Source: an uncultured Bacillaceae bacterium (GTDB lineage: Bacteria; Bacillota; Bacilli; Bacillales; Pradoshiaceae). From it: a stretch of DNA of 5,964 nucleotides. The position numbers and the translations under genes are program-made. The notes under the pieces are model-generated. The model was not told the origin of the DNA, did not search any database, and saw only the letters and a list, made by a program, of their open reading frames with translations. Shown piece by piece: positions 1-5,580 of the stretch (positions within the stretch are counted from its first letter, which is position 1; each line of letters starts with the position of its first letter). The stretch spans positions 1 to 5,964 of the forward strand of contig CAJGCH010000193.1 of NCBI GenBank assembly GCA_904501845.1, read 5' to 3'.

Positions 1-558
1 AAAGGGATTAGGGCAAATAGCATTGAAGATATTCGGGAGATCAAAAAGACTGTCAATTTGCCCATCATCGGAATTATCAAGGAAGTTTATGAAGGCTCGG
101 ATGTCTTTATCACGCCAACGATAAAGGAAGTAGATTTACTCTGTCATGAGAAAGTGGATATTATCGCCCTGGATGCGACCAAGAGGGTTCGTCCTGACGG
201 GAAGACCATCTCTCAGGTGTTCCCGTCATACCGGGAGAAATATCCTGATCAGCTGTTTATGGCAGACTGTTCAACAATAGAGGAGGCAGAAGAAGCCTAT
301 CATTTAGGGTTTGACTGTCTAGGGACGACCTTGAGCGGCTATACCGAATACACAAAGGATAAGGTATTGCCTGATGGTGAATTGATTGCCAAAATGGTCG
401 AGCGCTTTGATATTCCCATCATTGCTGAAGGGGGAATCTGGACTCCTGAAGAACTGAGGTCTGTCTTTGAACTTGGTGTCCATTGCGCGGTTGTCGGGAC
501 TGCCATAACGAGACCTATGGAGATTACAAAGAAATTCATAAGTGCCATTGAGGGATGA
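1..558 (+). CDS. nanE: N-acetylmannosamine-6-phosphate 2-epimerase, 5'-truncated by window edge
   Basis: The enzyme converts ManNAc-6-P to GlcNAc-6-P in the cytoplasm, in sialic acid/ManNAc catabolism. The frame is open from base 1, so the gene starts upstream. The visible 185 residues are most of a TIM-barrel protein that is usually about 220-235 aa, so roughly 40-50 N-terminal residues are missing. Family signatures, in fragment numbering, are GIRAN (2-6), PIIGIIK (21-27) with the lysine expected to be catalytic, ALDATKRVRPDG (56-67), AEGGIWTPEE (142-151) and VVGTAITRP (164-172), the last two forming the phosphate-binding end of the barrel. The TTG at 58 lies inside this conserved sequence and is not the start. 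The stop overlaps the first ATG of the kinase reading frame (ATGA at 555-558), which indicates translational coupling. Family assignment is secure. The role in sialic acid rather than free ManNAc use is inferred. Confidence 0.93.
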   Translation, partial: KGIRANSIEDIREIKKTVNLPIIGIIKEVYEGSDVFITPTIKEVDLLCHEKVDIIALDATKRVRPDGKTISQVFPSYREKYPDQLFMADCSTIEEAEEAYHLGFDCLGTTLSGYTEYTKDKVLPDGELIAKMVERFDIPIIAEGGIWTPEELRSVFELGVHCAVVGTAITRPMEITKKFISAIEG

Positions 559-563
559 TGCAA

Positions 564-1442
564 ATGAAGATATTAGGAGCGGATATTGGAGGTACAGCCA
601 TCAAAATTGGTCTATCCGATGAGAATGGAAATCTAGCCTGTTTCCGTGAATATTCATATGATAGTAAACTTGGCGGCAAGCATTTAGTCGAAAAATTGAT
701 TCAGTTCATAGCTGATAATCCTGGTTTTGAGCGGATTGGCATCAGCACGGCTGGACAGGTCAATGTTGAAGACGGGTCTATTTTATATGCCAATGATAAT
801 ATTCCCCAATATACGGGAACGAAATTAAAAGAAATCCTGGAGCGTGAATTCCAGGTGCCGGTACTGGTTGAGAATGATGCCAATGCTGCCGCGATTGGCG
901 AGGGTTATTTTGGAGGAGGGAAACCGTATGATGACTTCCTCTGTTTAACCTATGGCACTGGAGTTGGGGGAGCAATTGTATTGGATTCCCACATCTATAG
1001 AGGGTATAATGGCATTGCAGCAGAATTTGGCCATATGATTACACATCCGTTTGGAAACCGTTGTAACTGCGGCAGGAGCGGATGCTATGAAACCTATGCT
1101 TCTACTACCGCCTTGGTGAGGAGAGCAGCTGAAATAGATCCAGCGTTTATTAGCGGCAAAGCAATCTTTCATGCGATTGATCAAGGGGACAGTAGATTAG
1201 AGGGAGTTCTGGATGACTGGGTGACCGAGGTGTCACTAGGACTAGCATCCTTAATTCATATTTTTAACCCTCCGGCCATCATTATCGGCGGAGGAATCAT
1301 GGAACAAGAAAAACTGGTGGACATGGTGGATAAGAAAGTCAAGGAGCTCATCATGGATAGTTATTCAGACGTTCAAATCTTAAAAGCTGTTCTTGGCAAT
1401 AGAGCTGGCGTTCTTGGGGCAGCATCCCTCCATAGAAACTAA
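564..1442 (+). CDS. nanK: ROK-family sugar kinase, probable N-acetylmannosamine kinase
   Basis: It probably phosphorylates ManNAc at O6 with ATP, supplying the neighbouring epimerase. The 292-aa product has the ROK phosphate-binding motif DIGGT (7-11), ENDANAAA (103-110) with the expected catalytic base Asp105, GTGVGGA (131-137), EFGH (154-157) and the zinc motif CNCGRSGCYE (167-176). Zinc ligands would be His157, Cys167, Cys169 and Cys174, with the same spacing as I recall for E. coli NanK (291 aa). NPPAIIIGGG (235-244) is the usual C-terminal ROK strand. In-frame ATGs occur at 555, 558 and 564. I chose 564 because GAGGG at 550-554 then sits 9 nt upstream, whereas it would touch the ATG at 555, and because the product then begins MKILGADIGGT, as is typical. 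ROK membership is certain. ManNAc specificity rests on adjacency to nanE; GlcNAc or glucose kinase is the alternative. Confidence 0.88.
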   Translation: MKILGADIGGTAIKIGLSDENGNLACFREYSYDSKLGGKHLVEKLIQFIADNPGFERIGISTAGQVNVEDGSILYANDNIPQYTGTKLKEILEREFQVPVLVENDANAAAIGEGYFGGGKPYDDFLCLTYGTGVGGAIVLDSHIYRGYNGIAAEFGHMITHPFGNRCNCGRSGCYETYASTTALVRRAAEIDPAFISGKAIFHAIDQGDSRLEGVLDDWVTEVSLGLASLIHIFNPPAIIIGGGIMEQEKLVDMVDKKVKELIMDSYSDVQILKAVLGNRAGVLGAASLHRN

Positions 1443-1465
1443 GAAATAGCAGGGGAGGTGCATAA

Positions 1466-2320
1466 ATGGCATACCAGGATATCTATTCTCTCATTCATTC
1501 ACGATACACAATATTCACGAACACGGAAAAAAAAGTGGCTGATTACATCCTTTCCAACGCAAAAGATGTGCTTTATATGTCGATAACCGACTTAGCGGAT
1601 GCTTGTTGTGTGGGAGAATCAAGTGTTTTTAGATTCTGCAAATCGATGGATCTAAAAGGGTACCAGGAATTTAAAATTGTCCTGGCTCATAGCGTCTCAT
1701 TAGAGGATGAAACGCCGCAGCTTTCTAGTCAAATCACGATGCAGGATACCATTCCGGAATTATCGTCGAAAATATTATCGACCAATATAAATGCCCTGAC
1801 GGAAACCTACAATCTTATAGAGGAGAAGGATATCTCAAGGGCTGCAGAGAGCATGATTAAAGCTGAACGGATTCATTTCTTTGGCGTTGGGTCATCATTA
1901 GTGACAGCAATGGAAGCGAAAAGCAAGTTTATGAGAATCACGAACAAAACGGAATGCTCGATTGATTCCCATCTTCAAATCATGTCCGCTGCCCTGTTAA
2001 CGGAAAATGATGTCGCCATCGTTATTTCGTATTCCGGCTCCACAAAGGATACGATTGAAATTGCCAAGACAGCCAAAGAAAAAGGGGCTACGATTATCTC
2101 CATCACAAGATTTGCTAAATCGAATCTTACCTATTATTCAGATATAACCCTGTTATGCGGCGCGAATGAAGGCCCGCTGCAAGGCGGGAGCCTGACTGCA
2201 AAAATCTCGCAGCTATATCTCTTAGATCTCCTTTACTTTGCCTATTTTAAAGGGACAAACAAGGAATCCATCTATAATAAAGAGCAAACAGCAAAAGCCG
2301 TGGTTGAAAAAATGCTATAA
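1466..2320 (+). CDS. MurR/RpiR family transcriptional regulator (HTH + SIS)
   Basis: This is a cytoplasmic DNA-binding regulator of 284 aa, the usual size for the family. The N-terminal RpiR helix-turn-helix domain covers about residues 1-75, with the HTH core around 38-66 (MSITDLADACCVGESSVFRF). The C-terminal SIS phosphosugar-binding domain covers about 125-260, with FGVGSS (139-144) and the ligand-loop signature ISYSGSTKDT (187-196). SIS domains of this family bind phosphosugars such as GlcNAc-6-P, ManNAc-6-P or MurNAc-6-P. The start is clear: AGGGGAGGTG (1451-1460) lies 5 nt before the ATG. The gene follows the kinase by 23 nt and is the last of the operon, ending just before a terminator. 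It is inferred to be the local regulator of the nan genes. Whether it represses or activates, and its operator, cannot be seen because the operon promoter lies upstream of the window. Confidence 0.92.
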   Translation: MAYQDIYSLIHSRYTIFTNTEKKVADYILSNAKDVLYMSITDLADACCVGESSVFRFCKSMDLKGYQEFKIVLAHSVSLEDETPQLSSQITMQDTIPELSSKILSTNINALTETYNLIEEKDISRAAESMIKAERIHFFGVGSSLVTAMEAKSKFMRITNKTECSIDSHLQIMSAALLTENDVAIVISYSGSTKDTIEIAKTAKEKGATIISITRFAKSNLTYYSDITLLCGANEGPLQGGSLTAKISQLYLLDLLYFAYFKGTNKESIYNKEQTAKAVVEKML

Positions 2321-2333
2321 GATACGATAAATG

Positions 2334-2375
2334 GCTTCTTACAAGTTCGATTGAGCTTGTGGGAGGCTTTTTATT
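2334..2375 (+). terminator. Intrinsic terminator of the nanE-nanK-rpiR operon
   Basis: Arms 2334-2345 (GCTTCTTACAAG) and 2356-2367 (CTTGTGGGAGGC) form a 12-bp stem that includes three G-U pairs, with a 10-nt loop. It is followed directly by TTTTTATTTGTTT. It lies 13 nt after the regulator stop codon. Confidence 0.88.
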
Positions 2376-2496
2376 TGTTTTCGGATGAAGCTGTGTTTGT
2401 GACCGCTTCTGTTAACTCGGTTCTGATTTGCAGAAACAGGCGAATGATATTCCATTTAATAAGCAGGCTCTCTAGAATGAATGAAGTTGAGTCATG
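2376..2496. other. Short intergenic spacer between convergent units
   Basis: This stretch of about 120 bp separates the terminators of the two convergent units. I see no recognisable gene. A 37-codon frame on the - strand starts at the ATG whose first base is 2455, but it runs back through the operon terminator and has no ribosome binding site, so I do not call it. Confidence 0.5.
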
Positions 2497-2537
2497 AAAA
2501 AAGGGCTCCATAAGTCTTCAAGACTCATGGAACCCTT
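2497..2537 (-). terminator. Intrinsic terminator of the pbuE-like gene
   Basis: On the - strand a perfect 17-bp stem (two G-U pairs) is formed by 2537-2521 and 2517-2501 around a 3-nt loop, and is followed by TTTT (2500-2497). It begins 10 nt after the pbuE stop codon. The hairpin is nearly symmetric and could also act on + strand read-through, but the + strand lacks a strong T run after it. Confidence 0.88.
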
Positions 2538-2546
2538 CTATTTTAA

Positions 2547-3740
2547 TCAAGCATTCGATTCTCTTAAATCAGATGCCTTTGCGTTCTCTTTTCTTACCTT
2601 CGTCTTCCTCGTAATCGAGAACACCGCGCAAGCCAGCGCCACTAAAACAACCGCGCTTCCATACCAAGCTGTATGTGTAACAGAGCCAGTCTGGCTTAAT
2701 ACGATGCCCCCAAACCCGGAGCCAATCGAAATACCAATCTGCAAGGCTGAGTTGTTGAAGCTTTGCTGAATATCAGATGTGGCTGGGTCTGTTTCGATTA
2801 AATAGCTTTGCTGCGGTGGAGATAGACTCCAGCTGAGCGCTCCCCAAATCAACATCACTGGGATGAAGACGAACATGGAGAAAGTAGAGAATGGCAATAT
2901 AAACAGCACAACCGCGAAAGTGGAGATGAAAATAATGATGCTCTTTTTCGGGCCAATCGCGTCGGAGAGTGTGCCTCCCAATGCGCCGCCGCTTACCGCC
3001 GCAATTCCGAATAAGAAGTAGAAGATACTGATCCAATTGGCATCCAGATGCAGCACCGTCTCAAGGAATGGGGTGAAGTAAGCGTAAACTGTGTAATGTC
3101 CCGCCAGCATGAACATCGTTGCCAGGTGGGCAGTGCCTATTTTCGGACTTGCCACTGCCTTTAATTGCTGTGATAGCGGGATGGATTTTTCTCCAGGAAT
3201 GGATTCCAGGAAGATGGAAACGAGAATAAACGATCCAACCGAAAGAAGGGCAATTCCTAGGAAAAGGACACGCCATCCGAATTGCTCCGAAATCAAGATT
3301 CCAAGCGGAACACCCATCACGAGTGATGAGCTGATTCCCATCGTCACAAGACCGATAGCCTTTGCTCGGTGTGAAGGGTGAACAATTTTTGCAGCGATGA
3401 CTAAGGATAGGACCATAATCAAGGCCGTGCTCATCGCCGTTAACACGCGGGCAATCATCATGACGGTGTAGTTCGGACTGAAGTAGGTCATGATATTTCC
3501 AAGGAAGAAGATCGCCATGGAAATGAGGTAGACCTTTTTACGTTCATATTTATTGGTCATAACCAATAACACCGGGCCGGCGATCGCATAAATTAGGGCA
3601 AAGACAGTGATAAGCTGTCCGGCCGTGCTCAAGGAAACATTTAAATCTTCCGCGACAGTTGGAAGAATCCCGCCGATAATCAATTCGACCAATCCAACCG
3701 CGACCGCAGATATTGCTAAAATTATTACTTTTAGATTCAT
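2547..3740 (-). CDS. pbuE: MFS purine base/nucleoside efflux pump, PbuE-like (DHA1 family)
   Basis: This is an integral membrane protein of 397 aa with about 12 hydrophobic segments, predicted to export purine bases (hypoxanthine, adenine, guanine and analogues) by proton antiport. From memory it resembles B. subtilis PbuE (about 388 aa) along its whole length: the N-terminus MNLKVIILAISAVAVGLVEL, YFSPNYTVMMIARVLTAMST (86-105), GVPLGILIS (143-151, antiporter motif C region), LAGHYTVYAYFTPFLE (212-227) and SYLIE...SDIQQSFN (312-329) all look PbuE-like. MFS motif A appears as TNKYERKK (62-69) and again as GGTLSDAIGPKKS (255-267). The C-terminal 20 residues are charged and cytoplasmic. AAAGGA on the - strand (3759-3754) lies 13 nt before the ATG, somewhat far; no other in-frame ATG, GTG or TTG lies between it and the ATG. 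The riboswitch leader independently supports a purine-related role. Substrate range is inferred. Confidence 0.9.
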   Translation of the reverse strand: MNLKVIILAISAVAVGLVELIIGGILPTVAEDLNVSLSTAGQLITVFALIYAIAGPVLLVMTNKYERKKVYLISMAIFFLGNIMTYFSPNYTVMMIARVLTAMSTALIMVLSLVIAAKIVHPSHRAKAIGLVTMGISSSLVMGVPLGILISEQFGWRVLFLGIALLSVGSFILVSIFLESIPGEKSIPLSQQLKAVASPKIGTAHLATMFMLAGHYTVYAYFTPFLETVLHLDANWISIFYFLFGIAAVSGGALGGTLSDAIGPKKSIIIFISTFAVVLFILPFSTFSMFVFIPVMLIWGALSWSLSPPQQSYLIETDPATSDIQQSFNNSALQIGISIGSGFGGIVLSQTGSVTHTAWYGSAVVLVALACAVFSITRKTKVRKENAKASDLRESNA

Positions 3741-3766
3741 TACTGTTAAATCGTCCTTTCTGTATC

Positions 3767-3827
3767 AAAATAAAAAAGTCCTGACTGCAAAAAATGAAAA
3801 AAGTTCATTTTCTGTAGTCAGGACTTT
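3767..3827 (-). terminator. Riboswitch-controlled transcription terminator in the pbuE leader
   Basis: On the - strand, arms 3827-3804 and 3798-3775 form a 24-bp stem with one A-C mismatch and one G-U pair around a 5-nt loop. The base of the stem is AAAGTCCTGACT paired with AGTCAGGACTTT. A TTTTTTATTTT tract follows (3777-3767, overlapping the last stem pairs). The first 16 nt of the 5' arm are the end of aptamer loop L3, the 3' strand of P3, the J3/1 junction and the 3' strand of P1. Terminator and folded aptamer therefore exclude each other, so ligand binding should allow read-through into the pump gene. Confidence 0.9.
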
Positions 3828-3873
3828 ATGGTTCCTGGTAGAGACCCTCACGCCATATTCTGAGGTTATACAG
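3812..3873 (-). promoter_or_regulatory. Purine riboswitch aptamer, predicted guanine/hypoxanthine type (C74), ON switch
   Basis: The - strand from 3873 to 3812 folds as a three-way-junction purine aptamer. P1 is CTGTA (3873-3869) with TACAG (3816-3812). J1/2 is TAA. P2 is CCTCAG with C(G)TGAGG, which has one bulged G, and its loop reads AATATGG. J2/3 is GTCTCTACC, keeping U47 and U51. P3 is CAGGA with TCCTG, and its loop reads CCATAAA. The GG of L2 and CC of L3 can make the family's loop-loop contact. In xpt numbering the specificity base of J3/1 (GACTAC) is C74, at window position 3817. C there is known to pair with guanine or hypoxanthine and U with adenine. The aptamer starts 40 nt downstream of a candidate -10 box and overlaps the terminator that follows. 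Confidence 0.92.
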
Positions 3874-3912
3874 GTAATCGTCATTCGTTTGTAAAAGAAG
3901 CACACTTTGAAT

Positions 3913-3941
3913 AGTTTACTAGGTCAGAGAAGATTAATCAA
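3913..3941 (-). promoter_or_regulatory. Candidate sigma-A promoter of the pbuE-like gene
   Basis: On the - strand, TTGATT (3941-3936) and TAAACT (3918-3913) are separated by exactly 17 nt; each matches 4 of 6 consensus positions. Transcription would start near 3906, about 33 nt before the aptamer, a sensible leader length. It is the best-placed promoter-like pair I see, but both boxes are imperfect. Confidence 0.5.
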
Positions 3942-3942
3942 G

Positions 3943-3969
3943 TTTAAATTTCAGCGAAAGAAATTTAAA
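3943..3969. repeat. Perfect 10-bp inverted repeat next to the pbuE promoter
   Basis: TTTAAATTTC (3943-3952) and GAAATTTAAA (3960-3969) are exact reverse complements separated by 7 nt. The repeat begins 1 nt upstream (on the - strand) of the candidate -35 box at 3936-3941. It could be an operator for a dimeric regulator or only an AT-rich palindrome. It does not resemble a PurR box. Confidence 0.45.
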
Positions 3970-4088
3970 GTATGACTACAAGTGCGGGCGTATCATTTGC
4001 TAAAATAGGAGAGAGTCATAATAGTGGATTTTCACTTAGAATATTTTGTGAAATATTGAACTAAACGAAGGGGGTCAATAATAATCAT

Positions 4089-4117
4089 ATGCATTCTAAC
4101 GTTTACATAGAATGCAT
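4089..4117. repeat. Perfect 10-bp inverted repeat with 9-nt spacer
   Basis: ATGCATTCTA (4089-4098) and TAGAATGCAT (4108-4117) are exact reverse complements. No T tract follows, so it is not an ordinary terminator. Operator, RNA hairpin and chance are all possible. Confidence 0.4.
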
Positions 4118-4246
4118 GAGTGGTTTTCATCCCGTTTATTGAAAAATATAGTTGAAGCGGGTATATTAAATAATCAGGTCCTTAGGAAGTTAGGGGAGAT
4201 ACAGAAAGCCGCGGCTTATGGGATTAATGATTTTCTCTTAAATTAA
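4112..4246 (+). CDS. Possible 44-aa orphan frame or gene remnant
   Basis: An ATG at 4112 opens 44 codons ending at TAA 4244-4246. The translation is protein-like, with an amphipathic helical stretch (IVEAGILNNQVLRKLGEIQK) followed by AAAYGINDFLLN. There is no ribosome binding site before the ATG, which lies inside an inverted-repeat arm, and an in-frame stop sits a short distance upstream. I do not recognise a family. It may be the C-terminal relic of a lost gene rather than an active small gene. Confidence 0.15.
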   Translation: MHEWFSSRLLKNIVEAGILNNQVLRKLGEIQKAAAYGINDFLLN

Positions 4247-4309
4247 GGAGACTTCTGCACTAAGTAGTTTCGTTTTCGTAGAGTAATAAAGTAAAAACCA
4301 TATGATTAG

Positions 4310-4315
4310 TATAAT
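4310..4315 (+). promoter_or_regulatory. Candidate -10 box for the nuclease gene
   Basis: TATAAT matches the sigma-A -10 consensus exactly, 66 nt before the nuclease start codon. The expected -35 position (about 4287-4292, TAAAGT) is poor and there is no TG extension, so the promoter call is tentative. Confidence 0.35.
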
Positions 4316-4381
4316 TTTGCATCTAAAATTTCTCTTTTTAATTTGACATTGACATAGAAACTATTACAGGAGAGTCCTAAT

Positions 4382-5380
4382 ATGAAGAAGATATTTAACT
4401 ATTTAGCCATACTTTTAACGAGTATTATTATAGTGGGTTGTACTGATGCAGAAAATGCATCCGTGAAAGATGGAGAAACAGAACCGCAAGAAGTAACGAC
4501 AGTTGATACAAATAAAAATAGTGCAGAAGAAAAAGAAGAAACGGTTACGACGGAAATTGAGGAACCAAAGGAAGAACCAGTTAAAGAATCAGTTGAAGAG
4601 CCAGAAGCAGAGGAAACACCAGCCCAAGAAAACGAGGACATGTTCTCAGGGTACAAACTTATTGAGGTAGACGGCGGTAATTTGTCTGGATATCGTCAAC
4701 CTAATGTTGTCGTTGACATTGGGTTTGGGGACCGTGAATACTGGGCATTTACGAATGAACATGGCCAGCTAGTACGTGTTGTTGCTGATGAGATCATCCT
4801 GCAAGATGACAGCAATGAACCTGTCACATCGTCTGGCAGATACTACTCTGATGAGGCAAAGGTTCCTGGTGTCGAACGAGACGATTTAGATGAAGGTCAT
4901 ATCATTGCTGATTCTCTCGGAGGGGTATCGAATGCGTATAATATTACCCCGCAGGAAAGTACGCTTAACCGTCATGGTGACCAGGCCTATATGGAAGAAG
5001 TGATCCGCAGTGCAGGCGGAGCTACTGATTTTGAAGCTATTATCAAATATCCAAATACGAAAACGCATATTCCTTCAAGCTATCAGTATACGTATACGGT
5101 AAGGGGGAACAAGGTCGTGGATACATTTGAGAACGTGAACCCTGACGAAGTGAACGAATCACTCGGTTTAACTAAGAAAGAACCAACTGAATCAACTAGT
5201 TCAAACTCAAGCACAAGCTCAAGCACAAGCGGGGATATTTCAAGTGTTGATACAAACGGGAATGGACAGGTGACAATTAAAGAAGCAAAAGATGCAGGTT
5301 TCAGTATGCCAATAACGAGTGACCATTGGTTATACCCTTATATGCGTGATAATGATAATGACGGTATGGTGGGTGAGTAA
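4382..5380 (+). CDS. Surface lipoprotein with DNA/RNA non-specific endonuclease domain and EF-hand/Excalibur-like tail
   Basis: The 332-aa protein begins with a lipoprotein signal peptide, KK then a hydrophobic stretch and lipobox IVGC with Cys20, so it should be anchored to the outer face of the membrane. Residues about 45-86 are a Glu/Pro-rich acidic spacer. The nuclease domain is about 87-255, with DEGHIIADSLGG (170-181; His173 as likely catalytic base, in the DRGH position of the family), YNITPQ (186-191) and LNRHGDQ (195-201), matching the His/Asn metal-dependent Endonuclea_NS_2-type fold. A Ser/Thr linker (about 268-287) leads to an EF-hand loop DTNGNGQVTIKE (290-301) and DNDNDGMVGE (323-332). 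The latter resembles the Excalibur DxDxDGxxCE motif with Gly replacing Cys. AGGAG (4368-4372) lies 9 nt before the ATG. It is a single-gene unit. Likely role: extracellular nucleic acid degradation, DNA uptake or surface defence; which one is not shown. Confidence 0.85.
   Translation: MKKIFNYLAILLTSIIIVGCTDAENASVKDGETEPQEVTTVDTNKNSAEEKEETVTTEIEEPKEEPVKESVEEPEAEETPAQENEDMFSGYKLIEVDGGNLSGYRQPNVVVDIGFGDREYWAFTNEHGQLVRVVADEIILQDDSNEPVTSSGRYYSDEAKVPGVERDDLDEGHIIADSLGGVSNAYNITPQESTLNRHGDQAYMEEVIRSAGGATDFEAIIKYPNTKTHIPSSYQYTYTVRGNKVVDTFENVNPDEVNESLGLTKKEPTESTSSNSSTSSSTSGDISSVDTNGNGQVTIKEAKDAGFSMPITSDHWLYPYMRDNDNDGMVGE
5206..5229 (+). repeat. Two perfect 12-bp tandem repeats in the nuclease linker
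   Basis: CTCAAGCACAAG occurs twice in a row, encoding part of the Ser/Thr-rich linker between the nuclease domain and the calcium-binding tail. A multiple-of-three unit keeps the frame, so copy number can vary without breaking the protein. Confidence 0.7.
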
Positions 5381-5393
5381 TCACCTAGAACCT

Positions 5394-5438
5394 GAACGAT
5401 AAGCTTGGGAATCCCAAGCTTATTTGTTTATCGTTCTC
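5394..5438 (+). terminator. Hairpin terminator after the nuclease gene
   Basis: ATAAGCTTGGG (5399-5409) and CCCAAGCTTAT (5413-5423) form a perfect 11-bp stem with a 3-nt loop, followed by a T-rich but interrupted tract (TTGTTTATCGTT). An outer pair, GAACGATAA (5394-5402) with TTATCGTTC (5428-5436), overlaps it, so the structure is composite. It starts 13 nt after the stop codon. Confidence 0.75.
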
Positions 5439-5580
5439 TTATCCTGTCCTGGAATTTCCTTGAATATGGGACGAATTCAATGGAATAGGATATAAAATTG
5501 GTTTTTCTTATAGATAACTTACATAATCAATTTGGCAGATGATATGCTTAACCAAAAAGGTAAGGAATGGGTGGAAAGCA

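Larger units (their letters stand above)
3970..4381. other. Intergenic region of about 400 bp without a convincing gene
   Basis: No reading frame here is long or well supported. The region holds a possible extended -10 on the + strand (TGCTAAAAT, 3998-4006), a 10-bp inverted repeat (4089-4117), a 44-codon orphan frame (4112-4246), a 12-bp palindrome AAGCCGCGGCTT (4206-4217) that stands out in AT-rich sequence, a consensus TATAAT (4310-4315) and a doubled TTGACA (4343-4354). It may be the remnant of a decayed gene plus the promoter region of the nuclease gene. Confidence 0.5.

Noticed and set aside
2494..2769. A 91-codon + frame starting in the hairpin
   Set aside because: It is antisense to the 3' end of the pbuE-like gene and begins within that gene's terminator; its translation has no family character.
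3812..3873. Adenine-specific or 2'-deoxyguanosine-specific reading of the aptamer
   Set aside because: Base 74 is C, not the U of adenine aptamers, and U51 is kept, unlike what is known for 2'-deoxyguanosine variants.
4024..4059. Tiny GTG-initiated frame (11 codons) after AGGAGAG
   Set aside because: Too short to support, and the purine-rich stretch is next to a possible -10 box, so a transcript might not include it.
4343..4354. Tandem TTGACATTGACA as a -35 element for the nuclease gene
   Set aside because: No acceptable -10 lies 16-18 nt downstream of either copy. The positions fall in the ribosome binding site and start codon area.
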